Below, in pieces: positions 1 through 12,394 of a DNA stretch of 64,000 nucleotides. The stretch covers positions 9,245,551-9,309,550 of the forward strand of contig NW_022145609.1 in assembly GCF_000002235.5 (NCBI RefSeq), given 5' to 3'. Under the pieces are notes generated by a model. That model did no database searches, was not told the origin of the DNA, and saw only the letters and a program-made list of their open reading frames with translations. This DNA is from Strongylocentrotus purpuratus. Taxonomy: Eukaryota; Echinodermata; Echinoidea; Camarodonta; Strongylocentrotidae. A program made the position numbers and the translations under genes. Every line of letters begins with the position of its first letter. Position 1 is the stretch's first letter.

Positions 1-3000
1 CAATATTCTTTTTTAAATGAATATTTAATCGTAACTTGCAGGTGCAATGTGTCTGTATGCACGTTTGTTTGCATTACATTTTGTTTTATCACTACATGTG
101 CAGCAAAGTGTGACGAGCGAAGCACTGAAAGAACTTTGAATAGAGCATGAAAATGTATATTTTACCTTATGAATTTGATATTGTTGTCTTTTGAAACCAG
201 AATACCACCATTTATCATATCATCACTTTAATTTCTTCCACATCAAAATGGTATTTATTATGAGTCAGCTGTATTCATGCGCAATGGAATGTATGTATAA
301 ATGGATTTAGATTTTGACAGATGTCATATCATTTTTATCTGATGCGTTTTAATGCTGCTTTCTCAAAAGCCTGAACGTGCTGCATACAGATGTACAATCT
401 TTACAATATCTAATATCTCTTTTAGTAGTTGGGACACTACCTTTCCTGCTACCAAAGCTCTTCATTATCAGGTATCATAAATTATCAGTTTGGACCGAAT
501 TACCCAGTATTAAAAAGCCAATGTGATTCTTATTATCCATTCCAATTTGATCATCAACATTTTTTTTCTTCCAATTACTTGCTAAAGCACACTGTATGAT
601 CAATCTGTACAATAGCAAAATTAAGGTGTAATTAATTATGATGGATCATGGCGAGTACATTGATCCTGTATGAAATTCTACATTCAAATCTAGCTTGTTG
701 AACACTCAAGACTCATGCCTTCTTGATTCTTCTATCATTCCACAAAATTGGCCGATGTTAGGCTTGAATTTAGTCCTCAGGTACCGGTATTCAAATTTTG
801 ACCAAATCTTTTATCTGAATATCTTAATTACTCAGGAAATATTAGATAATGCCCTATTAGGTTTGTATTATTAAAAAGTTAATTCATACTTGTACTCTAG
901 GACTAAGTTTTATTTAGATCCCAGAAACTGTTTCTTTTCTCTTGATTTTAGCTGATGAATAGCAAGTTACCAGCATTTCTAAATTGCTGCAAAATTTATA
1001 TCCTTTGTGAGTGATTCATCACAGATAGCAATGATCTTTGGCCTGAATTTGGAGTTCCTTTCAGACCCATGTATGATCCCTGAAATTCTTCTTGGACAGA
1101 AAATAAAAATACAAAATGGTGAAAAAATTCAATACATTTTTATTTTGCGCTTACAAAATTAAATATTATCTTTAAAGTCTATCTGTACTAGTTTGGCCAT
1201 GAGAGATTAAACCTCCCTGCATGGTCACTGACAGGTGGTTAACTTATCAAATCAGCTCTCAATTAGCATAAGAAACACGGGATCTTCGGCTACCGCTTAG
1301 GCATTCTTTGTTACGTAGAGGGCGCAAGTAGCTACAAGTAGTGCAGTCCCCCTTTAAAAGAGCAATTGTGGTGATGATTTCAAATGATATGAGGGCAAGC
1401 ACTACACTACTACAGTATATCTAGCTCATATGTACAGTTGAGCAAATAGTTGATAAACTATGTTATATGTTAGTCTATTTAATGAACTATTACATATTGT
1501 GAGATCTCATGAATTGACAGCTGCGACAAAGTCTTTCTTTCATCGTGATTGATTGGTAGTGTGTGTATTTGCAGTCTGCTTCAACTTGTGCTGCACTGGA
1601 ATACCAAAATGCTGTACATAGAAATGAGCAGTGCACTGATATGGTTTTAAGGTTACAATAAATATACATACTTATCTTTGCTAAACATAAATCTCAGTTG
1701 TAAGATTATTTTGCTTGTAATATTCTTTCAGCGATATCATGGTTTTAAAATCCACTCGATCTTCTGCAGGCGCTTACTTGTGTGTAGAGTCTTGGCGTTG
1801 TAAAGCAGAGACCATTGTATGTGAAGAGCTACTGTCACGGAGTGAACGGTGGTTTTCTATTTCACGATAATGCCATATTTGTATTTACAAGAACATTTTC
1901 ACAAAAGGACATTTCATTGTCTTGTCTGCCTCTGTGTGATAGCTTTTTAACTCGTTCATGGTTTTATCTACCGCAATGTTTATTGACATCGAGGATGCTT
2001 TTATTTTGTATATAAATAATCTGAAATCATGTATAGCATTCTACTGAATGTCATCTCATGGAGAGTGAACTAAGAGGTTTTGCTTCATTATTGAAAGTAA
2101 TGGCATTGTTATTTTCTTTCAAATGAGGGAAATAATTGTAATCATTACTATTTTTTAATATATAATTTTTTTTGTTCCAACTCTATCAATCATGGCAATA
2201 TAATGATATGCCTTCGTAATTACATTTACTACTCTGTCTGTTGATGGTATCTCTAATACCCACCTGCCGTTGTCATACATGTACACGTATCCTGTGAAAT
2301 ACTTGAAGTATTATAAGTATGATTAGGACAGGGACATGTATATTTATGTGAAACATGTACGCTCATTGTGTATCAGGACCCTCCATCATAAAGCATGTGC
2401 TAAATACCAACTGACCATATTGCAGTATAACCAAATAAGTGTGTTGATACGAGACCCTGAAGCTTTAAATGTCAATTTAAGGTACGAAATATGTGCAAAT
2501 GTGTTCAGAGAAGTGTAGCAGCGTCTTCAAATAAGGTAGTTTGAGAATGATCTTGTAATCACGGCGTGTACATATTCTGTGAACGATCACAGTGGTATTT
2601 AATGAATGCTGATTACTTGAATGTGTAGCAGTACTTTGTAGGTGAATGTTTGTATTGTATTTATTAAGATTTCAAATGTTATCATGTGTGGATAACGTTT
2701 AAGATTGTGTACCTTGATTGCAATGGAAATTCATGATAAAGGGACTTGGAGATAGATGTCCGTCTTTTTCAAATATTAGTTTTTCTGTCTTTACAGAATT
2801 TTATTTTTCGTAGCTCTATTGAGATTTCTGTTAGTGGAACATGTCTGATGTAGCAAATGTTGGAATTAATCTCTAGCGGCCGCAGCCTGTGCAAAGTCTA
2901 ATTGGCAACCTTTTATTCATATTTTCTAAATGCTTCACCATTGTCTGTTCCTTGTTGATAGGGCAGGCAATGTGGCCCATTTTTGCAAAATTTGCCAAGG

Positions 3001-3814
3001 TAATTTTTACCATCAGATTTAAATTTAGCAGACATCTGGCTCGAGTGAACTACAAGTGGATTTTTTTTCTTCTTCATTTTGACAATTAGTATTTTCTTAT
3101 TTTTGTTATGTTATTGAGAACTCTTTTTTAAATGTTATTTAAATAGTTATTTGTCATAAAGAATATTGCATGACATGGGTCGTCACCACTTCGACGTTTG
3201 TGCAATTTTTATGACTAATGAGATTGCTTATACGGTAATGAAACAAGCAAATTAATTTTTCGCAACAGGAAATTCCAAGCTTAATGTATATGTGTGTAAT
3301 ATTAGTTTGAAAAAAGTGATATTTTTGATAAATGATTGAAATTACTAGAAGAGTCTGCTGGACAGAATGAATCAGGAATGGTCGTTAATCGATTATTCAA
3401 CTTCACCATGAACATTTTTAATGTGTTTTAGTGTTTAAGGGACACAATTATGTCTATACCATAAAGCGTTATAATGAGTAATGTAACAATGAAGCAAATG
3501 TGCATGTACATCATATTTAATTTTATGTAGCTTTTAATATATATTATCTGTGAAGAACAGAAAGTACTTCACTAGATTTAATTTTTTTTTTTTTTAAATA
3601 TGTAAAATAGTTGCTGTAGAAAAACTTTTAAAACTCAAGATTGTAATATTATATATAAGACATAGACATAAATCTTTATAATATGATAGTAAATGCAAGT
3701 TATATACATGAAATAGGTAGTGCTTTGTAATGGCTAAATGCCTGACAGTTATTTTCTGTAGATTTTCTTCAGCATGCACATAATGATTACTGTATACTAC
3801 TCTGCAAGTACATG
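1..3814. other. AT-rich stretch without a recognised gene
   Basis: No reading frame here exceeds about 66 codons and none resembles a known protein. Apart from the MITE at 1172-1357 I see no clear structure. It could be the 3'UTR or flank of a gene lying to the left, but nothing in the sequence proves that. Confidence 0.4.
1172..1357 (+). mobile_element. TTAA-flanked MITE, family A, copy 1
   Basis: About 186 bp between two TTAA tetranucleotides. The ends form imperfect inverted repeats: the left reads TTAAAGTCTATCTGTACTAG and the reverse complement of the right reads about TTAAAGGGGGACTGCACTAC. Internal landmarks shared by all copies are a run like GGTCACTGACAGGTGG, then AGCTCTCAATTA, then AGAGGGCGCAAGTAGCTAC. 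Six other copies lie in this window. TTAA target sites suggest a non-autonomous piggyBac-type element. The superfamily is inferred from the target site only. Confidence 0.75.
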
Positions 3815-3997
3815 TACAATCAAACCTGTCTACTAAGGCCACTCAAGTGAAACAAAGAAAGTGGTCACTGTAGACAGGTGGCCTTTCTGAACAGGTTCTA
3901 CAATACCCATTTCTTTCTCAACTGAGACAAAATGCATAGCCATAACAGAAGGGTGGCCTTTATGGAGAAGTGGTCCCTAAGACAGGTTTGACTGTAT
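3815..3997. mobile_element. MITE with 16-bp inverted ends (ACARTCAAACCTGTCT)
   Basis: The left end reads ACAATCAAACCTGTCT and the reverse complement of the right end reads ACAGTCAAACCTGTCT, one mismatch in 16. The interior contains several GTGGCCTTT-type motifs in both orientations. A fragment with the same right end lies in an SMC2 intron at about 11,250-11,365. No coding capacity. Confidence 0.7.
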
Positions 3998-4879
3998 CTG
4001 TGTAATGTTGTAAGCCATTAGGACATTATTTTCTCAACCATTATGGATTATAACAATGTCATAGGAAGAATATTTGACTTTCGCATGGCCTTTATAGTAG
4101 GAATGTTATTCATCTCCATCTATATCTCTTACAATTTACAATCATAATGTGCTGTTTACGAGATACTTGTTTAGCAATTACCAAGATAAAATGCTATCCC
4201 ACTTATTACTGCTGAATCAAGATGGTGATATGCAAGCATACTGTATTCCTATAAGTGATCAAGTGCATAAAAGCTTACTATTGCCCAAATTCTATATTGA
4301 TAAATCTAGCCAAACTACATTCTTATAACAAAGCTTTAATCTGTGTTATAGAAACTGAGTGTAATGGATATATTCGATCAGTTTTGGGCACTTTTTACTA
4401 TTTTCATGTACGAAAAATCTTTTCTTGCAATATAAACAAGTGAAATTTTGCCATGTAGTGTAATAGGAGTGATGCATATATGCTTATCTATCTTCCTTCT
4501 ATTAGCTTGGAGTGTATTAGGCATTTTAGAGTGATAGGTATCATGTTTTGTGTAGAGAATATAATGTGTGAGTCTGTGTTTAATGCTTGGAACAATTCCT
4601 TCAACATTTCAAGCAAAAACCCTCACTGTAAATCTCTGTTGCATGTATTCTCTTATTACCTAAGTGTACTTCTTGTATCTTTCTTCATATACGCCACTGT
4701 GGAACCGTGCAGATATTTCTTTTTGTTATCTTTCATTGTGTGTTCATCCGCAGTGAATGGATTACTACATGTAAGCCTAATAAAACAAAAGTTATTGCCT
4801 TGTCAAACAAGTGAGTTTCTAATGATATGTTATTTTTCCCGCTGTTATGAGTATAGTTGAGGTTGATCCTCTGCCGTAT

Positions 4880-5500
4880 CCGGACACCTACCCCCCAGAT
4901 AATCACCTCTAGGACAACTACCCCCTAGGGTAACCACCCATTAGGATGACTACCCCCCCCCCCCCCCTAGGACACCTACCCCCTGAACAACTACCCCCTA
5001 GGATAACTTCCCCCTAGGGCAACCACCCATTAGGATGACTACGGTACCCCCTAGGACACCTACCCCCGGACAACTACCCCCTACACTCTTATTTCCACGG
5101 CATCAAATTTCACTCTAAATGGCGTCAGCTGGGAGTCAACTCTATTCCTAGTTAAAGTGACACGAAAAAGGAGTCATCTTGACTCTGAATTGAGTCAATT
5201 CTCAGCTGATGCCACACAATCAGAGTCAAATTGATTCGGAATCCATGTCACTTTAACTAGGAATAGAGTTGACTCCCAGCTGACGCCATTTAGAGTGAAA
5301 TTTGACGCCGTGGAAATAAGAGTGTAGGTCAACTACCCCCTAGGACAACTTCCCCCAGACATCTACTCCCTAGGACAACTACCCCCCCCCCCCCCCAGAC
5401 ATCTACCCCCCAGACAAATTCCCCCTAGGATAGTTGTCCTAGAGGAAGGTTGTCGTAGGGGTAGTTGTCCAGGGACCTAGGGGTAGGTGTCCTTGAACCA
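4880..5500. repeat. Minisatellite array, unit about 16 bp (GGACAACTACCCCCTA)
   Basis: Variants of a 16-bp unit with the core ACTACCCCCTAGGACA repeat from about 4,880 to 5,430. Long poly(C) runs lie near 4,950 and 5,381. From about 5,430 to 5,500 the same unit appears in the opposite orientation (GGTAGTTGTCC, GGGGTAGGTGTCC), so the array ends in an inverted arm. A separate foldback element at 5,084-5,324 interrupts it. Confidence 0.8.
5082..5326. mobile_element. Foldback MITE with about 83-bp inverted repeats, TA target site
   Basis: The left arm starting CTACACTCTTATTTCCACGG and the right arm ending CCGTGGAAATAAGAGTGTAG are reverse complements over about 83 bp with one mismatch (near 5,101). 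TA lies outside each end (5,082-5,083 and 5,325-5,326), fitting a Tc1/mariner-type target duplication. The interior repeats GAGTCA or its complement at least six times. It sits inside the 16-bp minisatellite, so it is younger than the array. The near-identical arms point to a recent insertion. Confidence 0.8.
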
Positions 5501-5587
5501 TGCATCCTCTGCACAGACTTAATGTTTAGTAGTAAAAATTACCTTTTACTCATGATTTTTTTTTATATGATTACGATATGACTTTGT

Positions 5588-5800
5588 GCTTTGATCAAAA
5601 GAGTGTGAGGGGGAGAGAAAGACTGAGAGATGGGGAGGGAAGGAGAAAGAGTAAAAGGGGAAGGGAGAAAGTGAAAGGGGAAGAGATAGAGGGAGAAAAG
5701 GAGATGATTAGGTAGAGAGAGAATTTGTGATTTGATCAAAAGAGTGTGAGGGGGAGAGAAAGATTGAGAGATGGTGACAGAAGGAGAAAGAGTGAAATGG
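5588..5800. repeat. Purine-rich tandem duplication, about 143-bp period
   Basis: A run starting TTTGATCAAAAGAGTGTGAG and followed by GGGGGAGAGAAAG occurs at about 5,589 and again at about 5,732. Everything between is an A/G-rich strand. Confidence 0.65.
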
Positions 5801-5915
5801 GAAAAGAAAAAGAGAGGAGATGGGGCCCGGGTAGTGCTGAGAGGATGTAAACTACATCTTTGAAGGCAATGCCTTTCCCATGGAAGAAATTATACATGGA
5901 TGGAGACTTTATGCA

Positions 5916-6034
5916 GGGCGTACGCAGGGGGGGGGGGGGGTTTGGGGGTTCAAACCCCCCCCCCCTTTGGTATTTTTATGTGTGTAAACCCCCTAAAAAA
6001 AAAAAAAAAACCCCCCCCCCCCCCCCCCCCTTTT

Positions 6035-6071
<37 letters not shown>

Positions 6072-6314
6072 AGACTATTAAAAAAAATTTAAAAAATAAA
6101 AAAAAATAAAAAATTATACCCACGGTTAACCTAAAAAAGGTGACCTTACCCCCCCCCCCCCCAACGAAGAAAAATGTCAAATTTTGAAATTTCGAGACCA
6201 AAAAAAAAAAAAAAGTGTCCGCTTGCCCCCCCCCCCCACTGAGCGACTTTTCGGCTGGCTGAGTCGTTGCGATTTTTTTTGGACTCCAAAAAAAAGAAAA
6301 AAAAGTGACCGCTT

Positions 6315-6353
<39 letters not shown>

Positions 6354-6420
6354 ACTGAGCGACTTTTCGGCTGGCTGAGTCGTAGCGATTTTTTTTTTGG
6401 ACTCCCAAAAAAAAAAAAAG
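5916..6420. mobile_element. Degenerate poly(C)-rich MITE with internal tandem units
   Basis: It begins like a hAT end (CAGGGCGTACGCAGG followed by a G run). It then holds two tandem units of a motif with ACTGAGCGACTTTTCGGCTG and GCTGAGTCG, separated by poly(C) of up to about 37 bases. Related units recur at 45.6-46.2 kb and 58.4-58.7 kb. I could not find a clean right end or target duplication here. Confidence 0.5.
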
Positions 6421-7164
6421 TAATTTCTGTAGCCTCAATCTACGAATTGTAAGCCTACCTACTTTTGAAACAATTTGTCACCTTCCGGCGTTCGATATCC
6501 AAAATTGTTGTGAATATATCACCAACTGGATTTATTTATTCTTAACAGTGATGAAACAATAAAGAGCTCTTCTATAAATGAAAAATCTGGTTGGTTGACT
6601 TTCCGAAATGCTGTGTTTACTTATTGGCCTTATTACAAAAATGACAAGATATATAGTTTGCACATTTGGACTTTTGAACATAATCAGTGAACATTTTGAA
6701 TAAGCTCACGACAATTTTAACAAATTGTAGTAAAGCAACATGAATTAGGCCCAATTAAATTGGTTCGCCAACTCTATTATATTGTCTCGTAAATAGCAAA
6801 ATGATTCTATGCCAAAATGCAAATTGTTTGTTGTTGTTGTTCATAATCACATCTTCCATTAGTAGAAAGAATTTGCCCCAAATTCCCTATGATGCTTTTT
6901 TTCATAACGAACAAAGTAAAGCTAGAGTCTATATTTTCGAAATAGACTGATCCTTTTTTCAAAAACAACTTGAAATGCTTCAGTAAATTCTGCCTGGTAC
7001 ATATTTAGCAACTTTTTCATTTGGAAAGTGATATAAAGCGGATCCAGAGAAAGATACTGACTTTTAAAATTCGCACATAGATGGCGTAAATGCTTTTATA
7101 TCGTCGAATGCGTCTAGAAAATGATAACAACAACATCAACAACAGTATAGTAAAAGCCAGCTGC
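6421..7164. other. SMC2 upstream flank, no other gene seen
   Basis: AT-rich sequence without convincing reading frames, between the poly(C)-rich repeat and the SMC2 promoter sites. A divergent upstream gene is possible but no coding exon is visible. Confidence 0.35.
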
Positions 7165-7169
7165 ACGTT

Positions 7170-7214
7170 CGCGCATGCGCAGACATCAACCGCCAAATAG
7201 CCGGGCGCTTTGAA
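7170..7214 (+). promoter_or_regulatory. SMC2 promoter: NRF1, E2F-like and CHR-like sites
   Basis: 7,170-7,181 reads CGCGCATGCGCA, a full match to the palindromic NRF1 consensus. 7,189-7,198 contains CCGCCAAA, the complement of the E2F-type TTTGGCGG. 7,209-7,214 is TTTGAA, the CHR element found in G2/M genes, directly after GGGCGC. These lie 60-100 bp upstream of the SMC2 start codon. Condensin genes are known cell-cycle targets. The sites are seen; their function is inferred. A 5' non-coding intron ending TTTCAG at about 7,263 is possible. Confidence 0.5.
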
Positions 7215-7272
7215 CACAGTGCCAATGTAACTATTTTATCATTATTTTGGGACTAAATTTCAGATATACAAA

Positions 7273-8001
7273 ATGTATATCAAGGAAATAATCGTCGATG
7301 GCTTTAAGTCGTATGCCCAGAGGACTGAAATTAAGGGATTTGACCCCCTTTTCAACGCAATTACTGGATTGAACGGCTCTGGAAAATCAAACATCCTCGA
7401 TTCGATCTGTTTTCTGCTGGGCATCTCAAATTTATCACAGGTGGGACTAAGGATCAATGTTTTTGTTTATGAATCTTGAATGACTGCGACTGATCAGTGT
7501 AGTGATTGACCTGTTCGTCGATGTTACATTTGAATATTGACCCTATTCATGTAAAATGAAATAAATTTCTTTCTGTATTAGATCTATATATAGATAGCGA
7601 ACTGTCTTTTTCTTCTTGTTTTATCACTGTTTCGATGAGCAATTTGAATTCATTTAGATCTAGTCTAGATCTAGATCTAGATCTAGATCTAGGTCTAAAT
7701 TCAATTTTCAAATTCAAATTTCAAATTCAATTTCAAATGTGATGACTGATTGATCATTTGATTTGATGAACTTGAAGTTTGAACTGTTCAATGAATTGAA
7801 AATTATTCTCTTTTGATTTGTCTATTATTCATGTAAAAATCTATTATTCATGTAAAAATCCTGAAAGAGAAATTATGAGAGAGTGAGACTGAGAGACCTT
7901 TAATTTTAATTCAACTTTGTTTTGTTTTGTTTTGTTGTTTTGTGTGGGTTTTTTTTTTTGGGGGGGGAGGGGTCAAAGAAATATGGATCCAGGAAGATTT
8001 G

Positions 8002-8034
<33 letters not shown>

Positions 8035-11000
8035 CTTCTTCTTCTTCTTCTTCTTGATTTCCTCCAGGTTTAAAAAACTGCGGAGTTGTATCCTTCGCAC
8101 ATTGAGTAAATAGAGAATAGGCAGACAATATTGATTAGAAGTGAATGATACTTGAGCATGTTGTTTTTCATTTCTTTTCTTTTATTAAACCAGGTTCGAG
8201 CTGGCAGCCTACAAGAACTGGTATACAAGGGAGGTCAAGCTGGTGTCACAAAAGCAACTGTCACAATCGTCTTTGACAACAAAGACAAGAAGCAGAGTCC
8301 AGTGGGATATGACAGCTTTGATGAATTCACAGTCTCAAGACAGGTACAGTTTGTTTATTTCATGTGATAGAATGTTCTACTATTCTGAGGGGAATAAAGA
8401 TGGTGTTGTTAAATAAAAACTAAAACTAAAACTAGGTCCAGATCTTCTCAGAATCACCTTCCATGTGATACGGAACTCCCGACATCCTGCAACCAGTCAC
8501 GGCAGGATCTAGTAGTTCACACCCATACTGGCTTGTCCTCGCCAGTGTGAAACTGCAACCATTTCCCCAAGAGAGTGCTGTTAGTAACTTCCAAGAGCTA
8601 CCGGCACTTAACCACCTTTGCAAGCAACCTGCATGATTATGTTATTTGAAAGTGAAGGCGTACATTGTCGCTTCACTACAACTACTACTACTACTACTAC
8701 TACGTGCTAGAGATTTAGTGTTTTCTTCTGTTTCTCATTGACAGGTTGTAATTGGTGGCAGGAACAAGTACCTGATCAATGGCAGCAATGCAAACAACAG
8801 CAGAGTACAGGATCTCTTCTGCAGTGTTCAACTCAATGTCAACAATCCACACTTTCTCATCATGCAGGTAAACAATTATTTAAAAAAAAAGTTTTTGTTT
8901 ACTGTTTAGTGCATATCACAGTATGATGTAATGTCCCTTTGTACATGTACTTCCAAAGATTCTAAATACTGTTACTCTAACTTTAGCTCTGGAGGCCATT
9001 TTCAACAAACAAACGGTGCATTTCAAGGAATAAATTCTGCCAAATACCCATTTATCCATTTGACACCCGGGTGGAGAGTGGCAAATGTGGATTAATGTCT
9101 TTCCAAAACATGTGAATGTCTGACTGGGATTTGAACTCAAGTCAAGTGAATAAACCACTATACCACTACACCTCCACTGATAAAGTCTTGTGAAGATTTG
9201 ATTGATACCATCTTCAGACTGGCACTGCCTTTCTAATATTACCGTAACCTTATTTCAGCAATGCTGCAACTTAGATGTAATTAAAGCGCTTGAGAAATTC
9301 TTCCTGCTCAGAACAAATTTATAAACCTTTATAATCTTCAGTCTCCTTATTGTGTTTTATATATATAAACAGTTGCATTTTTGTTATTGTTTTCTTTTCT
9401 TTCAGGGGAGGATTACCAAAGTACTAAACATGAAACCTCCAGAGGTGAGTTCTTCTTGTGCATAAAGTCCCTTCCTTGTGGCATTCATCATAATATTGTA
9501 CAAATAAATTTACAGTCATGCATTATTGACTATTGATACAGTACATTTATTTTAATATTAATTTAAGTACTGGTACACACAATGTTGTAGATACTGTGTA
9601 TAATATCATATACTGATACATACTTTAAAGCAAGTTGGAATATTGTACATGTACCATTTAGATTTTTGTTCATATTGCCCCAAAGTAATTTTTTCTGGTT
9701 GATTAATTTTTTAATAATTCTGATGTAACAAGGAAATGATTGAATATACCCTTGTTAGAAAAGCCAATGGGGAACAATACACATCCAGTCAACTTGGTAT
9801 TTCCAATTCATACATGTTTACATCCTTTTTCATTCCGTTTCTCCCAAGATCCTGTCCATGATTGAGGAAGCTGCTGGGACACGCATGTATGAGAACAAGA
9901 AGGCTTCTGCTCAGAAGACCATCGAGAAGAAAGATGCTAAGCTCAAAGAGATTGAATCTGTAAGTCAATTAGTACACTTTCTCATCATTTTAACTCGTTT
10001 TCAGTCTTGTTTCTTTTACCCAGATCTTTGTTAAATAACAATGTTTGTGATGATTTGAAAGGTAGTATTTGTTTGAGTTTGAAAATATCAAAGAGAAAAG
10101 AAATGTATATATGTATATTTGATAGTGACTAGTCCTAGTAATGTCTTGCAAAACGATGTTATTTTGTATGCCCATACCGCCAAATGTTACTTGAGCTTTC
10201 ATAAGATTTCTCACCTCTCCATAGATCAAGTGGTCATCTTATATCATAAAGCACTTTAAAACAAATCATGGACAACTTTGCCACTGTCTATAATACGGAC
10301 TAGTGTAATCCATTCTTTCCCCCACACAAAAAATTGGTTCTCCCCCCCCCCCCCCCCCTTTGTGGACTGTCAAATTAAGTCCCTACATATAGTAGATGGC
10401 CATCTTTAAGGTCTAAAAAAAAAGGTGTTGTATTGCTCTTTAGGTGCCAATACATGGGTTGGTCGGTCGGAAATATTTTTTAAACTTTTTTTTCTGTCTT
10501 TTCTCTTTGGACTGATATTTTTCAGTTTTGAATGCTTTAATACATATTTTTTTATTCATTAACATTTTTTTCCCTGAAAAATGGTAAAAAACACAACACT
10601 TTTTTGAAAAGCCGACCATAGATTTCAAGATTTTGGGTCAGTCGCAAAGGGCAATACAACATCTTTTTTTCTTAGGCCTAACCCTATTGTTCACCCCTCT
10701 CTTCTGCTAGGTGTTGAACGAAGAGATCACTCCCACGCTGACCCGTCTCAACGAGGAGCGCTCCTCCTACCTGGAGTATCAGAAGGTCCTGAGGGAGCTG
10801 GATCATTTGACCAAGCTCCATGTGGCATACCAGTTTGTCTCCGCTGAGAAGCTCTCCAAGGAGTCTGAGCAGGAGCTGGGCAAGATCGCAGAGGCAACCA
10901 CCGCCATGAGACAGAGGATGAAAGAGGTGAGTGCATGATGCAGATTTGGGTTCATTAATGATACCAATATCATGCATGTGTATTGTAATGTTTGCATGTA

Positions 11001-12360
11001 TGAAGGACCTAGTTACAGATACATTTTTGTAGTTTTCTTATTAGAGCTGACTAATGCAACCTAAGCTACACAGTTTAGTATTTTGGTATTTCACATTTTG
11101 AAACTATCTTCCTCTTTCTTTGAGATTTCCTTGAGTTTTTGCTCTAGTTCTTTTTGTCATACAGATGACTATTCCAGGGCCATATAATCGACCTGGAAAA
11201 GTCATCAAAATACATTTTTGGGAAAATGATTACTTTTTCAAATAATAGGAAGCTGTCTGTATAGACCAGCCAAGGGAGACAAGAAAAGTGGTCTTTATGT
11301 ACAGGTTCCTTTAGTACATGTTTCAATGAGAAACCATTTTCAAGTTAAAGCAGGTTTGACTGTACTACTAATGTGTTAAAAGTATGGATGGGAAAACAGA
11401 GTTTGCTCTGCAAGTCACCATTCATCAAGATTGCACTTTTGGAATTTATTCTGTCAATATAATAATTTTTTTCTTCTCAAGATTGATGACAAACTTTTGG
11501 AGCTGACAAATACAATCCAGGCGTTAGAGAAGGAGAGGGATGAAGAGGCAGGAGGGGTCCTGAAGGAGATAGAGAAGCGTCTCGTGGAGGCACAGAACAG
11601 TGACACCAAGATACAGAGCTCACTGCAACACAAGAAAGAGGCCGTCACCAACGAGAAGAAGAACAAGAAAGCCGTTGAAAAGAGCTACACAGAGGTAAAG
11701 GATGAAATGCTGTAATTAACTCACAGATAACTGTTGTGTGTCATCATGAGCAAATGAATTCAATGTAGTGTAATGAAAGCTTGGTATTTAGGAAGAGCAA
11801 TGCTTTCAGACTTTTTACTTGAAGAAAGATGAGAAGGAATTTCTGTATCTTTGTATTTCCCTCTTTTGTTAAAAGAAAAGGATATCCATTACAAGGGAAA
11901 GAAAATGCAGACATAGACTGAAATAATAATGCTAAACAAGAAGATTTCGACATGTTAAGATATATTACACACTTGTTTTCATGTGTTTCAATTTAATTTC
12001 TGCCAAAGCTCTTTCTCTTTAAACAATTTTTTCCTCTTATGCCTATACATATAAAATATTTCTGCATGCTAATCTGTGTAATTTTTTCCATCTCAAACAT
12101 GAAAATCTCAAACATGAAAATCTAAAAGTCTTTCAATAATGGCTGCTTATTCTATAAATTAAGCCATTTTTTAACTGTAATAATAATAATAATAATAATA
12201 ATTGGATTTATATGGCACCTTTTCCAAAGGATACAAGGCGCTGTCTTGTAGACTATCAACAATTTAAGAGGAGTTGTACAGGTATGTTTTCATTTGTTTT
12301 TTGAAGAAATCTAGTGAAGTACTGTTTATAACTGATTAATAACCAAATTCTCTCCCTCTA

Positions 12361-12394
<34 letters not shown>

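Larger units (their letters stand above)
7273..9959 (+). other. SMC2: SMC2 N-terminal ATPase head (exons 1-5)
   Basis: Walker A lies at 7,366-7,389 and binds the ATP phosphates through Lys38. Exon 2 carries the [20 protein letters not shown] segment typical of SMC2. The Q-loop glutamine is residue 147, the last codon of exon 3 (NNPHFLIMQ), and exon 4 continues with [13 protein letters not shown]. Exon 5 encodes [18 protein letters not shown], where the head passes into the coiled coil. All expected residues are present. Confidence 0.93.

Noticed and set aside
8432-8623. A minus-strand 63-codon frame in SMC2 intron 2 with fairly GC-rich sequence
   Set aside because: It may be part of a dispersed repeat, but I could not find a second copy or a protein match, so I did not name it.
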